DNA of 64,000 nucleotides from NCBI RefSeq assembly GCF_000379485.1, contig NZ_KB902280.1:1-64000 (forward strand). The letters are read 5' to 3'. The notes below the pieces were generated by a model, which had not been told where the DNA came from, made no database searches, and was given only the letters and a program-made list of their open reading frames with translations. Positions 53,761 to 62,428 of the stretch are shown piece after piece (within the stretch, counting starts at the first letter, position 1; the number at the start of each line of letters is the position of its first letter). A program made the translations under genes and the position numbers. This DNA comes from Wenxinia marina DSM 24838. Lineage in GTDB: Bacteria; Pseudomonadota; Alphaproteobacteria; Rhodobacterales; Rhodobacteraceae.

Positions 53761-54596
53761 GAAAGCCCGAGCAACTCGCGGGCCTGCTGCCACGTCGCGA
53801 CGGGCCGCTCGTACTGCGCGCAGATTTCGGCGGCGCGCTTGACGAGGGCCGCATTCGACGGCGCCAGCGTCTCGCGGTCGATCCTGACGTTGTCCTCCAG
53901 CCCCGTCCTCGCATGTCCGCCGGAGGAGATGGCCCACTCGTTGAGGACGATCTGGTTCGGCCCGATCCCGGCCGCACACCAGGGCGCGTCCTCGCCGAAC
54001 AGGCGATGCACGGTGCGGATGTAGTAGTCGAACACGTCCCGGTCCGCCGGCATCGCGTTCTTCACGCCCATCACGAACTGCACGTAAGGCCGGTCGGCGG
54101 TCTGCCCCGCGTCCCACATCGCCTTGGCCTTGAGGATGTGGGACAGGTCGAACGCCTCCACCTCCGGCTTGACGCCGTAGGTGACCATCTCGGCCGCGAG
54201 CCAGTCCACCAGGTCCGGCGGGTTCTCGTAGACCCGCGTCGGGAAGTTGTTGGAGCCAACCGACAGCGACGCCATGTCGGGCCGCAGCGGCAGCATACCG
54301 CCCCGCGCCTGCCCGGCGCCCGAGCGGCCGCCGGTGGAGAACTGGATGATCATGCCGGGGCAGTGCTTTTCCAGCCCCTCCTTCAGGCGCGCGAACTTCT
54401 CGGGATCGGACGACGGCGTCTGGTCGTCGTTGCGGACGTGGGCGTGGACGATGCTCGCCCCCGCTTCGAACGCTTGTTGCGTCGACTCCACCTGCTCGGC
54501 CACCGTGATCGGGACCGCGGGATTGTTCGTCTTGGTCGGCAGCGATCCGGTGATCGCGACGCAGATGATGCAGGGCCTGCCGGCGATGTCGGTCAT
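53748..54596 (-). CDS. beta-keto acid cleavage enzyme (BKACE/DUF849)
   Basis: A 282-residue TIM-barrel protein of the family founded on 3-keto-5-aminohexanoate cleavage enzyme: CVAITGSLPTKTNNPAVPIT, the metal-binding HAHVRNDD near residue 46, SVGSNNFPTRVYEN, and PNQIVLNEWAISSGGHARTGLEDN near the end. The family splits beta-keto acids with acetyl-CoA. It overlaps the pcaG stop codon (ATGA), so beta-ketoadipate is the natural candidate substrate; this is inferred from context. It is the last gene of the pca operon. Confidence 0.88.
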   Translation of the reverse strand: MTDIAGRPCIICVAITGSLPTKTNNPAVPITVAEQVESTQQAFEAGASIVHAHVRNDDQTPSSDPEKFARLKEGLEKHCPGMIIQFSTGGRSGAGQARGGMLPLRPDMASLSVGSNNFPTRVYENPPDLVDWLAAEMVTYGVKPEVEAFDLSHILKAKAMWDAGQTADRPYVQFVMGVKNAMPADRDVFDYYIRTVHRLFGEDAPWCAAGIGPNQIVLNEWAISSGGHARTGLEDNVRIDRETLAPSNAALVKRAAEICAQYERPVATWQQARELLGLSLAA

Positions 54597-55213
54597 ACGT
54601 CGAAGAACACCGTCTCGCCCTCGCCCTGCAGGCGGATGTCGAAGCGGTAGACCGGCATGCCGTCCCGCACCTCCCGCGGCGCGACCAGCGTCTTGCGCCG
54701 CCCCTCCCACTCGATGAGGTTCAGGACCGGGTCGTCCGCGTTCGCCGCGTCCTCGTCGCCGAAATACATCCGGGTATGCAGGCCGATGTTGATCCCCCGC
54801 GCCACGATCCACAGGTTCAGGTGCGGCGCCATCGGCCGGCCGTGGCGGCCCATCACGGCCCCCGGCTTCACCGTGTCGAAGCGCCACTCGCCGCTCTGGA
54901 AGTCGGTGACCGAGCGGCCCCAGCCGCGGAAGCCCTCCTCGACCTCGCCCTCGTGCTCGGGGTGCGCGTAGATGCCGGCGGCGTTCGCCTGCCACACCTC
55001 GATCAGGGCGTCGCGCAGCGGCGTGTCCATGCCGTCGATGATCCGCCCCTCGACGCGGATGCGCTCGCCCTTTGCGTTCGGCCCGGCGATGTCCAGCCCC
55101 AGGTCGTGGTCGAAGATCTCGATCCCCGTCGCCAGCGGCGCGAGTCCGATATGGACGTACGGTCCGGCGGTCTGCGAGGCCGTCTCGCGCAGGTAGTCCA
55201 GCTTCTGCGACAT
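54593..55213 (-). CDS. pcaG: protocatechuate 3,4-dioxygenase alpha subunit
   Basis: A 206-residue subunit of the intradiol dioxygenase that opens protocatechuate to 3-carboxy-cis,cis-muconate. It shows SQTAGPYVHIGLAP, RIRVEGRIIDGMDTPLRDALIEVWQANAAGIY in its span, and APHLNLWIVARGINIGLHTRMYF; the iron ligands are carried by the beta subunit. The ATG at 55213 shares one base with the pcaH stop (TGATG). Confidence 0.94.
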   Translation of the reverse strand: MSQKLDYLRETASQTAGPYVHIGLAPLATGIEIFDHDLGLDIAGPNAKGERIRVEGRIIDGMDTPLRDALIEVWQANAAGIYAHPEHEGEVEEGFRGWGRSVTDFQSGEWRFDTVKPGAVMGRHGRPMAPHLNLWIVARGINIGLHTRMYFGDEDAANADDPVLNLIEWEGRRKTLVAPREVRDGMPVYRFDIRLQGEGETVFFDV

Positions 55214-55941
55214 CAGTTGCCCTCCATCCGGTTCTCGAACATGGTCGAGCGCCGCCCCCGCAGCACCACGTCGAACTTCCACGCGATGGTGTCCAGCGGG
55301 ATCGTCGCGTTGAGGTCCAGCGCGGCGGTCAGCTGCTCCACCGCCGACTTGTCGGGGAGCGTGGCGATGATCGGGCAGTGCGGGATCAGCGGGTCGCCCT
55401 CGAAGTAGAGCTGGGTGATCAGCCGCTGCACGAAGCCCGAGCCGAAGACCGACATGTGGATGTGCGCCGGCCGCCACGAATTGACGTAGTTCCGGAAGGG
55501 ATAGGCGCCGGGCTTGATGCTGCGGAAGCAGTAATAGCCGTTCTCGTCCGTCAGCGTCCGGCCGCAGCCGCCGAAATTGGGGTCGAGCGCGGCGAAGTAG
55601 GTGTCCTTCACGTGCCGGTAGCGGCCGCCGGCGTTCGCCTGCCAGATCTCCACCAGCGTGTTCGGCACCGGGCGCCGGTTCTCGTCCAGCACCCGGCCGT
55701 GCAGCAGGATGCGCTCGCCGATTGCCGTCTCGCCGTCGGCCGCGTAGTTGGTCAGAAGGTCGTTGTCGCCGGGCGCGATGTCGCCCTGCCCGAAGGTCGG
55801 TCCGGTGGTCTCGGACGCCGAATTCTCCAGCGAGATCAGCGAGAACCGGGGCGATCGGGCGACCGACGTCTTGTAGACCGGCGTCAGGGCCGGCGGATGC
55901 AGGCTCCGGTCCCTCTGATAGAACTCGCCCAGTTTCGCCAT
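55213..55941 (-). CDS. pcaH: protocatechuate 3,4-dioxygenase beta subunit
   Basis: A 242-residue catalytic subunit. Iron ligands are visible: the tyrosine in NAGGRYRHVKD, the tyrosine in FRNYVNSWRPAHIHMS and the two histidines of HIH. The N-terminus (LTPVYKTSVARSP) and the LIPHCPII block are typical. It is the first gene of the operon, with promoter TTGCAA-N17-CAGAAC and a GAGGGAGGGG ribosome site. Divergent from Ku. Confidence 0.95.
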   Translation of the reverse strand: MAKLGEFYQRDRSLHPPALTPVYKTSVARSPRFSLISLENSASETTGPTFGQGDIAPGDNDLLTNYAADGETAIGERILLHGRVLDENRRPVPNTLVEIWQANAGGRYRHVKDTYFAALDPNFGGCGRTLTDENGYYCFRSIKPGAYPFRNYVNSWRPAHIHMSVFGSGFVQRLITQLYFEGDPLIPHCPIIATLPDKSAVEQLTAALDLNATIPLDTIAWKFDVVLRGRRSTMFENRMEGN

Positions 55942-55978
55942 CGGCCGACCCCTCCCTCATTTCGTGTCCGCGGAAACA

Positions 55979-56007
55979 GTTCTGCGCTGCGTCGCCGGCA
56001 TTTGCAA
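55979..56007 (-). promoter_or_regulatory. promoter of the pcaHG operon
   Basis: On the minus strand TTGCAA (56007-56002), 17-base spacer, CAGAAC (55984-55979). No PcaQ-type inverted repeat is obvious in the 138-base gap 55942-56079, which also contains the Ku ribosome site (AAAGGGTGAG). Confidence 0.5.
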
Positions 56008-56079
56008 TGCACCGACACCCCGGAACCGGGGCGGCGCCGGCGCGCGTTGACGGCCCGTATGCACACGAAAGGGTGAGCC

Positions 56080-57069
56080 ATGGCATCGCGCGCCGTCTGG
56101 AAAGGGCAGCTGAGGCTGTCGCTGGTCTCGATCCCGGTCGAGATGCACTCGGCCCACAAGTCCGGCTCGCGCGTGTCGTTCCGGCAGATCCACGGGCCCT
56201 CGGGCAAGAAGGTGCGGTACGAGAAGACGGTGCCGGGCGTCGGGCCGGTGAAGGCCGAGGACATCCTCAAGGGCTATGAGGTCGGCAAGGACGAGTACCT
56301 GCTGCTGGAACCCGACGAGATCGACGCGCTGAAGCTCGAGACGAAGCGCACGCTGGAGCTGGTGCAGTTCGTCGGCGTCGCCGAGATCCCGCCGATCTAC
56401 TTCGACCGGCCCTACTACCTGATCCCGTCCGACGAGATGGCCGAGGAGGCGTACCGCGTGGTCCGCGATGCCCTGCGGCAGGCGCAGAAGGTCGGCCTTG
56501 GGCAGGTGACGATGCGGGGCAAGGAATACCTCTGCGCGATCCGCCCCTGCGGCGACGGCCTGCTGCTGGAGACGCTGCACTACGCCGACGAGATCCGGAA
56601 CGCCGAGCCGCTGTTCTCGGAGATCGGCGACGAGGCGTCGGACGACGAGCTGCTGGACGTCGCGACGCAGCTGATCGATCGCAAGACCGGCCCGTTCGAG
56701 GCGGACGCCTTCACCGACCATTACGACGCCGCGCTGCGCAAGCTGATCGAGGCCAAGCGCAAGGACAAGGACGTGCCCCGCGCCCTGACCGAGGGCGAGG
56801 GCGACCGGCCGAAGGGCGGGAACGTGGTGGATCTGATGGGCGCCCTGAAGGCGAGCCTCGCGGACAAGGACGCGGCGCCGTCGAAGTCGCGGGCGTCGTC
56901 GAAGTCGTCCGGGGCGAAGTCGTCCGGAGCGAAGTCGTCGGGGACGACATCCTCGGGGGCGAAGTCCTCCGCGTCCAAGTCGTCGACCGCCAAGTCCTCC
57001 GCCTCGAAATCGTCGTCGAAAAGCGCGACCTCCAAATCCTCGACCGCCCGCCAGAAGAAGAGCGCCTGA
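56080..57069 (+). CDS. ku: non-homologous end joining protein Ku
   Basis: A 329-residue bacterial Ku: the core domain (about 1-250) has RAVWKGQLRLSLVSIPVEM, VRYEKTVPG, YLLLEPDEIDALKLETKRTLEL and GKEYLCAIRPCGDGLLLETLHY. Residues 265-329 form a low-complexity tail of repeated Ser-Ser-Lys/Ala units, more basic and longer than in many Ku proteins, likely contacting DNA. Ku dimers thread on broken DNA ends and recruit LigD, encoded three bases downstream. Confidence 0.94.
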   Translation: MASRAVWKGQLRLSLVSIPVEMHSAHKSGSRVSFRQIHGPSGKKVRYEKTVPGVGPVKAEDILKGYEVGKDEYLLLEPDEIDALKLETKRTLELVQFVGVAEIPPIYFDRPYYLIPSDEMAEEAYRVVRDALRQAQKVGLGQVTMRGKEYLCAIRPCGDGLLLETLHYADEIRNAEPLFSEIGDEASDDELLDVATQLIDRKTGPFEADAFTDHYDAALRKLIEAKRKDKDVPRALTEGEGDRPKGGNVVDLMGALKASLADKDAAPSKSRASSKSSGAKSSGAKSSGTTSSGAKSSASKSSTAKSSASKSSSKSATSKSSTARQKKSA

Positions 57070-57072
57070 CCC

Positions 57073-59502
57073 ATGGGCGCGCTCGACCGCTACATCGCCA
57101 AGCGGAACTTCGACCGGACGCCCGAGCCGATGGGCGGCGACACCGCGCCCGGCCCCGCGCCCCGCTACTCGATCCAGAAGCACGACGCCTCGCGACTGCA
57201 TTTCGACCTGCGGCTGGAATGGGAGGGGGTGCTGCTGTCCTGGGCGATCACCAAGGGGCCGTCGCTGAAGACCTCCGACAAGCGGCTTGCGGTGCGGACC
57301 GAGGACCACCCGATCGACTACCTGACGTTCGAGGACGTGATCCCCGAGGGTTACGGCGCGGGCACGGTGATGCTGTGGGACGTCGGCCACTGGCAGCCGC
57401 TCGACCCCGTCCCCAAGGGGCTGAAGAAGGGGCACCTGCATTTCGCGCTGCACGGCCAGCGGCTGACGGGGCGGTGGAACCTGATCCGCATGAAGACGGA
57501 CGACAAGGGCGACAACTGGCTTCTCATCAAGGAGGACGACGAGGCCGCGGGCCGGGCCGACCCGGTGCGGCGCTGGACGAAAAGCGTCTCGACCGGACGG
57601 ACGATGGCGCAGATCGGCAAGGGCGGCGACGTGGTGCCTCCGGCCGAGCGCAAGGGGAAGGCGCCCGGCTTCGCCGAGCCGCAGCTGGCGACGCTCAGCC
57701 GCGTGGCGCCGCGACAGGTCGAGGGCCGCTGGCACGAGCTGAAGTTCGACGGCTATCGCACGCTCGTCGCGCTCGGCGAGGGCGGGCCGAAATTCTGGAC
57801 GCGCAACGGCCACGACTGGTCCGACCGCTTCGCCGCCCTGATCCCGTGGTTCGACGCCCTGCCCTGCGACACGGCGCTGATCGACGGCGAAATCGTGGCG
57901 GGCGCCGGCCTGCACGGCTTCGGCACGCTGCAGAAGGTCATCAAGGCGGGCGGGCCCTACACCTTCCACGCCTTCGACCTGCTGTCGCTGGACGGCAAGA
58001 GCCTGGAGAAGCAGCCCCTCAAGGACCGCCGCGCGGCGCTGGAGAAGCTGCTGAAGGAGGTCGTCCCGCTCGGCGCGTTGCAGCTGTCGCCTCTGATCGA
58101 GGGCGACCCGGTCGCGCCGTTCGAGGCGGTCTGCGGCGCCGGCGGCGAGGGCCTCATCTCCAAGCGCATCGACGCCCCCTACCGGCACGGCCGCAGCGAC
58201 GACTGGCTCAAGCTGAAATGCGAGCGGCGGGACGAGTTCGTCGTCGTCGGCTGGCAGAAGTCGGACAAGAAGGGCCGGCTTTTCGCCTCTCTGGCGCTCG
58301 CCACGTACGAGCAGGGCGAACTGGTCTATCGCGGCAAGGTCGGCACCGGCTGGGACGCGCAGACGATGGACGACGTGATGGCGGCGATGCGACCGCTCGC
58401 GCGCAAGACCGCCCCGGTGGAGGTGGAGCGGGCGGAGGCGAAGGACGTGACGTGGATCACGCCCAAGCTGGTCGCCGAGATCCGCTATGGCGAGATCACC
58501 GGCGACGGCCGCCTGCGCCACCCGGCCTTCATGGGCCTGCGGCAGGACAAGGCGGCGGACGAGGTGACGGCCGGCAACGACATCGCGGAGGTGCGCGAGG
58601 TGACGGACAGGGATCGCGTGGAGGTGGCGGGCGTCGGGGTCAGCAGCCCGGGCCGCGTCGTCTATCCGAAGGCGAAGAAGACCAAGCTCGACGTCGCCCG
58701 CTACTACGAGGCCATCGCCGACCGGATGCTTGTCGAGACGGCGAATCGGCCTCTGTCCCTGGTGCGCCTGCCCGAGGGGCTGGAGGGCGAGCGGTTCTTC
58801 CAGAAGCACGCCGGCAAGGGCTGGCCCGATGCGCTCAAGGACGTGGCGATCGAGGAATCGAATGGCAAGACGGCGGACTACATGTACGTCACCGACGCCG
58901 CCGGCCTCGTGGGCGCCGCGCAGATGGGCACCATCGAGTTCCACCTCTGGCCGGCGCACCGCGACCGGCTGGACCGGCCCGACCGCATGGTCTTCGACCT
59001 CGACCCCGACGAGGGGCTGGGCTTCGGCGAGGTGAAGGCGGCGGCGCGCGACCTGCGGGACCGGCTCGCGGACCTGGGGCTGGAGTCGGAGGCGATGGTC
59101 ACCGGCGGCAAGGGCGTGCACGTGATCCTGCCGCTGCGCCGGACCGCGGGCTGGGACGCGGTGACGCTGTTCTCGCGGACGATGGCGACGCTGCTGGCGG
59201 AGGAAGAGCCGAAGCGCTTCGTCGCCACGATGTCCAAGGAGAAGCGCAAGGGCCGCATCTTCATCGACTGGCTGCGCAACGACCGCGGCTCCACCGCCGT
59301 CGCGCCCTTCTCGCTGCGCGCGCGCGAGGGGGCGCCGGTCGCGGTGCCGGTTTCGTGGGACGAGCTGGACGGCCTGGACAGCGCGTCCTCCTTCGGCATG
59401 GACGAGGGCCTGGAGCGGGACTGGCCTGCGGACCGGCCTGCGCCGCAGGGCCTGACGGCTGCCGTGGTGGAGAAGCTGGAGGCGTCGCTGCGCGAGACGT
59501 GA
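57073..59502 (+). CDS. ligD: ATP-dependent DNA ligase D
   Basis: An 809-residue multifunctional repair enzyme with domain order phosphoesterase (about 1-165, HDASRLHFDLRLEWEGVL), ligase (about 190-490, with ELKFDGYR where Lys224 takes AMP, and IDGEIVAGAG), and polymerase/primase (about 520-805, FDLDPDEGLGFGEVK and GGKGVHVILPL). All three activities of bacterial NHEJ are thus present. It is co-transcribed with ku and starts directly after it. Confidence 0.95.
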   Translation: MGALDRYIAKRNFDRTPEPMGGDTAPGPAPRYSIQKHDASRLHFDLRLEWEGVLLSWAITKGPSLKTSDKRLAVRTEDHPIDYLTFEDVIPEGYGAGTVMLWDVGHWQPLDPVPKGLKKGHLHFALHGQRLTGRWNLIRMKTDDKGDNWLLIKEDDEAAGRADPVRRWTKSVSTGRTMAQIGKGGDVVPPAERKGKAPGFAEPQLATLSRVAPRQVEGRWHELKFDGYRTLVALGEGGPKFWTRNGHDWSDRFAALIPWFDALPCDTALIDGEIVAGAGLHGFGTLQKVIKAGGPYTFHAFDLLSLDGKSLEKQPLKDRRAALEKLLKEVVPLGALQLSPLIEGDPVAPFEAVCGAGGEGLISKRIDAPYRHGRSDDWLKLKCERRDEFVVVGWQKSDKKGRLFASLALATYEQGELVYRGKVGTGWDAQTMDDVMAAMRPLARKTAPVEVERAEAKDVTWITPKLVAEIRYGEITGDGRLRHPAFMGLRQDKAADEVTAGNDIAEVREVTDRDRVEVAGVGVSSPGRVVYPKAKKTKLDVARYYEAIADRMLVETANRPLSLVRLPEGLEGERFFQKHAGKGWPDALKDVAIEESNGKTADYMYVTDAAGLVGAAQMGTIEFHLWPAHRDRLDRPDRMVFDLDPDEGLGFGEVKAAARDLRDRLADLGLESEAMVTGGKGVHVILPLRRTAGWDAVTLFSRTMATLLAEEEPKRFVATMSKEKRKGRIFIDWLRNDRGSTAVAPFSLRAREGAPVAVPVSWDELDGLDSASSFGMDEGLERDWPADRPAPQGLTAAVVEKLEASLRET

Positions 59503-59534
59503 TCGGCCAATCGGCGACGTCGGCACGATAAGGT

Positions 59535-59564
59535 TTGACCTGGAGCGGTCCTCCCTCGCAATAT
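59535..59564 (+). promoter_or_regulatory. promoter of the acyl-CoA ligase-liv operon
   Basis: TTGACC (59535-59540), 18-base spacer, CAATAT (59559-59564), about 70 bases before the ligase start, in the 131-base gap after ligD. Confidence 0.5.
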
Positions 59565-59633
59565 TCTTCCATCGCGCGGGCGTCGGTCGCCCCGCGGGTC
59601 CGGCCCCGGAGAAGGGCCGGGAGGGAGGAGACC

Positions 59634-61610
59634 GTGAGCCATTCGCCGGACGCCCCCGAGGGGGCGGCCCCGTCCATTCCGGCCCTGCTGAGGCGAAACG
59701 CGTCGCGCTACGGCGACCGTCCCGCCTATCGGGAAAAGGAATACGGGATCTGGCAGGAATGGACCTGGCGCCAGGCCCTGGGGGAGGTCGAGGGCCTGGC
59801 GCTGGGCTTTCTCGCGCTCGGTCTCGCCGAGGGCGACCATGTCGCCGTGATCGGCCGCAACCGCCCGGCGCTCTACTGGTCGATGGTCGCCGCGCAGATG
59901 TGCGGCGCGATCCCGGTGCCGGTCTACCAGGACAGCAGCGCCGAGGAGATGGCCTACGTCCTCGACCATTGCGGCGCGCGCTTCGTGATCTGCGGCGACC
60001 AAGAACAGGTGGACAAGGTGCTGGAGGTGCAGGAGGGCCTGCCCGTCGCGCAGTTGCTGTACCTCGACCCGCGCGGCCTCCGGAAGTACGATCACGGCAG
60101 GATGTGTTCTCTTGCGGAAGCGGCCGAAACAGCAGGCTCGCAGCGTGGAAAATTGCTCCTCGAGCTGGAGGCGCGTGAGGCGCGTCTCGGCCCCGATTCG
60201 ACCTGCGTGATGCTCTACACCTCCGGCACGACCGGCCGGCCCAAGGGCGTCGTCCTCAGTAACCGCAACATCATCGAGACCGCCCGCGCGAGCTCGGAGT
60301 TCGACCACCTGCGCGCCACCGACGACGTGCTGGCCTACCTGCCGATGGCCTGGGTCGGCGACTTCATCTTCTCCATCGGGCAGGCGATGTGGACCGGGTT
60401 CTGCGTCAACTGTCCCGAAAGCGAGGACACGATGCTGACCGACCTGCGCGAGATAGGGCCGACCTACTTCTTCGCCCCGCCGCGCGTGTTCGAGAGCCAG
60501 CTGACGACGGTGATGATCCGGATGGAGGACGCGAGCCGGCTGAAGCGGCGGATGTTCGACCGGGCGATGATCTTGGCGCGCCGCGTCGGGCCGCGGCTGC
60601 TGGACGGGGAGCGGGTGTCGGGGATGGACCGGCTGCGCTACCGCATCGCGCAGGCGCTGGTGCTGGGGCCGCTCAAGAACACGATGGGCCTCAGCCGGAT
60701 TCGCGTCGGCTACACCGCGGGCGAGGCGATCGGGCCGGAAATCTTCGACTTCTACCGGGCGCTGGGAATCAACCTCAAGCAGCTCTACGGCCAGACCGAG
60801 GCGTCGGTCTTCATCACCCAGCAGAAGGACGGCGAGGTGCGGTCCGACACGGTCGGCACGCCGACCCCGGGGGTGGAGCTGAGGATGGCGCCGTCGGGCG
60901 AGGTGTTCTACCGCTCGCCCGGCGTGTTCCAGACCTATTACAAGAACCCCGAGAGCACCGCCTCGACCAAGGACGCCGAAGGCTGGGTGGCGACCGGGGA
61001 TGCCGGCTTCATCGAGGACGGGACCGGGCACCTGCGGATCATCGACCGCGCCAAGGATGTGGGGAAGATGGCATCGGGCGCGTTGTTCGCCCCGAAGTAT
61101 GTGGAGAACAAGCTCAAGTTCTATCCCAACATCCTCGAGGCGGTGGTCTTCGGGAACGGCCGCGAGACCTGCGTCGCGTTCCTCAACATCGACCTCACCG
61201 CCGTCGGCAACTGGGCCGAGCGGAACAACGTCGCCTATGCCTCCTACCAGGAGCTGAGCCAGAACCGGCAGGTCCTCGACATCCTGCAGGGCCACGTCGA
61301 GGCGGTGAACGAGAGCCTCGCCGGCGACGAGATGCTGTCCGGCTGCCAGGTCCACCGCTTCCTCGTCCTGCACAAGGAGCTGGACGCCGACGACGGCGAG
61401 CTGACGCGGACGCGCAAGGTGCGGCGGCGGATCATCGAGGAGAAGTACGCCGACCTGATCGACGCGCTCTATGCCGGCCGGGACAGCGTCTACACCGAGA
61501 CGGAAGTCACCTACGAGGACGGGCGCAAGGGCAGCATCAAGGCGACACTGGACCTGCGGGACGCGAGGGTCTGGCCGGTTGGCGAGTCGCGCAGGGTGGC
61601 GGCGGAATGA
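59634..61610 (+). CDS. AMP-dependent long-chain acyl-CoA ligase
   Basis: A 658-residue adenylate-forming enzyme activating a carboxylic acid to its CoA ester. Motifs: the AMP-binding loop MLYTSGTTGRPKGVVLS near residue 193, LYGQTEASVF, GWVATGDAGFIEDG and the RIIDRAKDVGKMASGALFAPKYVE hinge (as spans). It starts at GTG 59634 behind GGGAGGGAGGAG; the frame is open upstream but without a site. Its coupling (ATGA) to a branched-chain-type ABC transporter suggests uptake and activation of the same acid, substrate unknown. Confidence 0.9.
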   Translation: MSHSPDAPEGAAPSIPALLRRNASRYGDRPAYREKEYGIWQEWTWRQALGEVEGLALGFLALGLAEGDHVAVIGRNRPALYWSMVAAQMCGAIPVPVYQDSSAEEMAYVLDHCGARFVICGDQEQVDKVLEVQEGLPVAQLLYLDPRGLRKYDHGRMCSLAEAAETAGSQRGKLLLELEAREARLGPDSTCVMLYTSGTTGRPKGVVLSNRNIIETARASSEFDHLRATDDVLAYLPMAWVGDFIFSIGQAMWTGFCVNCPESEDTMLTDLREIGPTYFFAPPRVFESQLTTVMIRMEDASRLKRRMFDRAMILARRVGPRLLDGERVSGMDRLRYRIAQALVLGPLKNTMGLSRIRVGYTAGEAIGPEIFDFYRALGINLKQLYGQTEASVFITQQKDGEVRSDTVGTPTPGVELRMAPSGEVFYRSPGVFQTYYKNPESTASTKDAEGWVATGDAGFIEDGTGHLRIIDRAKDVGKMASGALFAPKYVENKLKFYPNILEAVVFGNGRETCVAFLNIDLTAVGNWAERNNVAYASYQELSQNRQVLDILQGHVEAVNESLAGDEMLSGCQVHRFLVLHKELDADDGELTRTRKVRRRIIEEKYADLIDALYAGRDSVYTETEVTYEDGRKGSIKATLDLRDARVWPVGESRRVAAE

Positions 61611-62419
61611 GTGCCCTGCCCGCCGCCGGGCCGGAGGCCGCGCCCAGCCGCCCCGTCCTGATGGAGCTGAAGAACATCACCCTGCGCTTCGGCGGGGTGG
61701 AGGCGATCAAGGACATCTCGTTCGACATCCGCGAGGGGGAGATCCGGGCGATCATCGGGCCGAACGGGGCTGGCAAGTCCTCGATGCTGAACGTCATCTC
61801 CGGCTTCTACCATCCGCAGGAGGGCGAGGTCTGGTTCCGGGGCCGGCGGCGGCCGGCCATGAAGCCGTACCAGGTCGCCCGCCTCGGCATCGCCCGGACG
61901 TTCCAGAACATCGCGCTGTTCGACGGGATGAGCGTGCTCGACAACGTCATGACCGGGCGCATCACCCACATGAAACGTGGGATCTTCGCGCAAGGCGTCT
62001 GGAAGGGCCCGGCGGAGCGGGAAGAGGTCGCGAACCGCGAGGCGGTGGAGCGGATCATCGACTTCCTGGAGATCCAGCGCATCCGCAAGACGCCGGTCGG
62101 CCGCCTGCCCTATGGCCTCAAGAAGCGGGTGGAGCTGGCACGGGCGCTGGCGGCGGAGCCGAAGCTGCTGCTTCTCGACGAGCCGATGGCCGGCATGAAC
62201 GTCGAGGAGAAGGAGGACATGAGCCGCTTCATCCTCGACGTGAACGACGAGTTCGGCACCACCATCGCGCTGATCGAGCACGACATGGGCGTGGTCATGG
62301 ACCTCTCCGACCGCGTCGTGGTGATGGATTACGGCCGCAAGATCGGCGACGGCACGCCGGCCGAGGTGCGGGCGAATCCCGAGGTGATCGACGCGTATCT
62401 GGGGGTGGCGCATGACTAG
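61607..62419 (+). CDS. branched-chain-type ABC transporter ATP-binding protein (LivG-like)
   Basis: A 270-residue ATPase: Walker A GPNGAGKSS near residues 52-60, ARTFQNIALFDGMSVLDNVM (Q-loop region), a signature that reads LPYGLKKRVELARAL instead of LSGGQ, and Walker B LLLLDEPMAGMN with IEHDMGVVM. The altered signature is usual in this LivG subgroup. The start overlaps the ligase stop codon. Confidence 0.92.
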   Translation: MSALPAAGPEAAPSRPVLMELKNITLRFGGVEAIKDISFDIREGEIRAIIGPNGAGKSSMLNVISGFYHPQEGEVWFRGRRRPAMKPYQVARLGIARTFQNIALFDGMSVLDNVMTGRITHMKRGIFAQGVWKGPAEREEVANREAVERIIDFLEIQRIRKTPVGRLPYGLKKRVELARALAAEPKLLLLDEPMAGMNVEEKEDMSRFILDVNDEFGTTIALIEHDMGVVMDLSDRVVVMDYGRKIGDGTPAEVRANPEVIDAYLGVAHD

Positions 62420-62428
62420 GAGCCCGGC

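Noticed and set aside
55957-59526. Long minus-strand frame opposite ku and ligD
   Set aside because: Antisense of clear ku and ligD reading frames.
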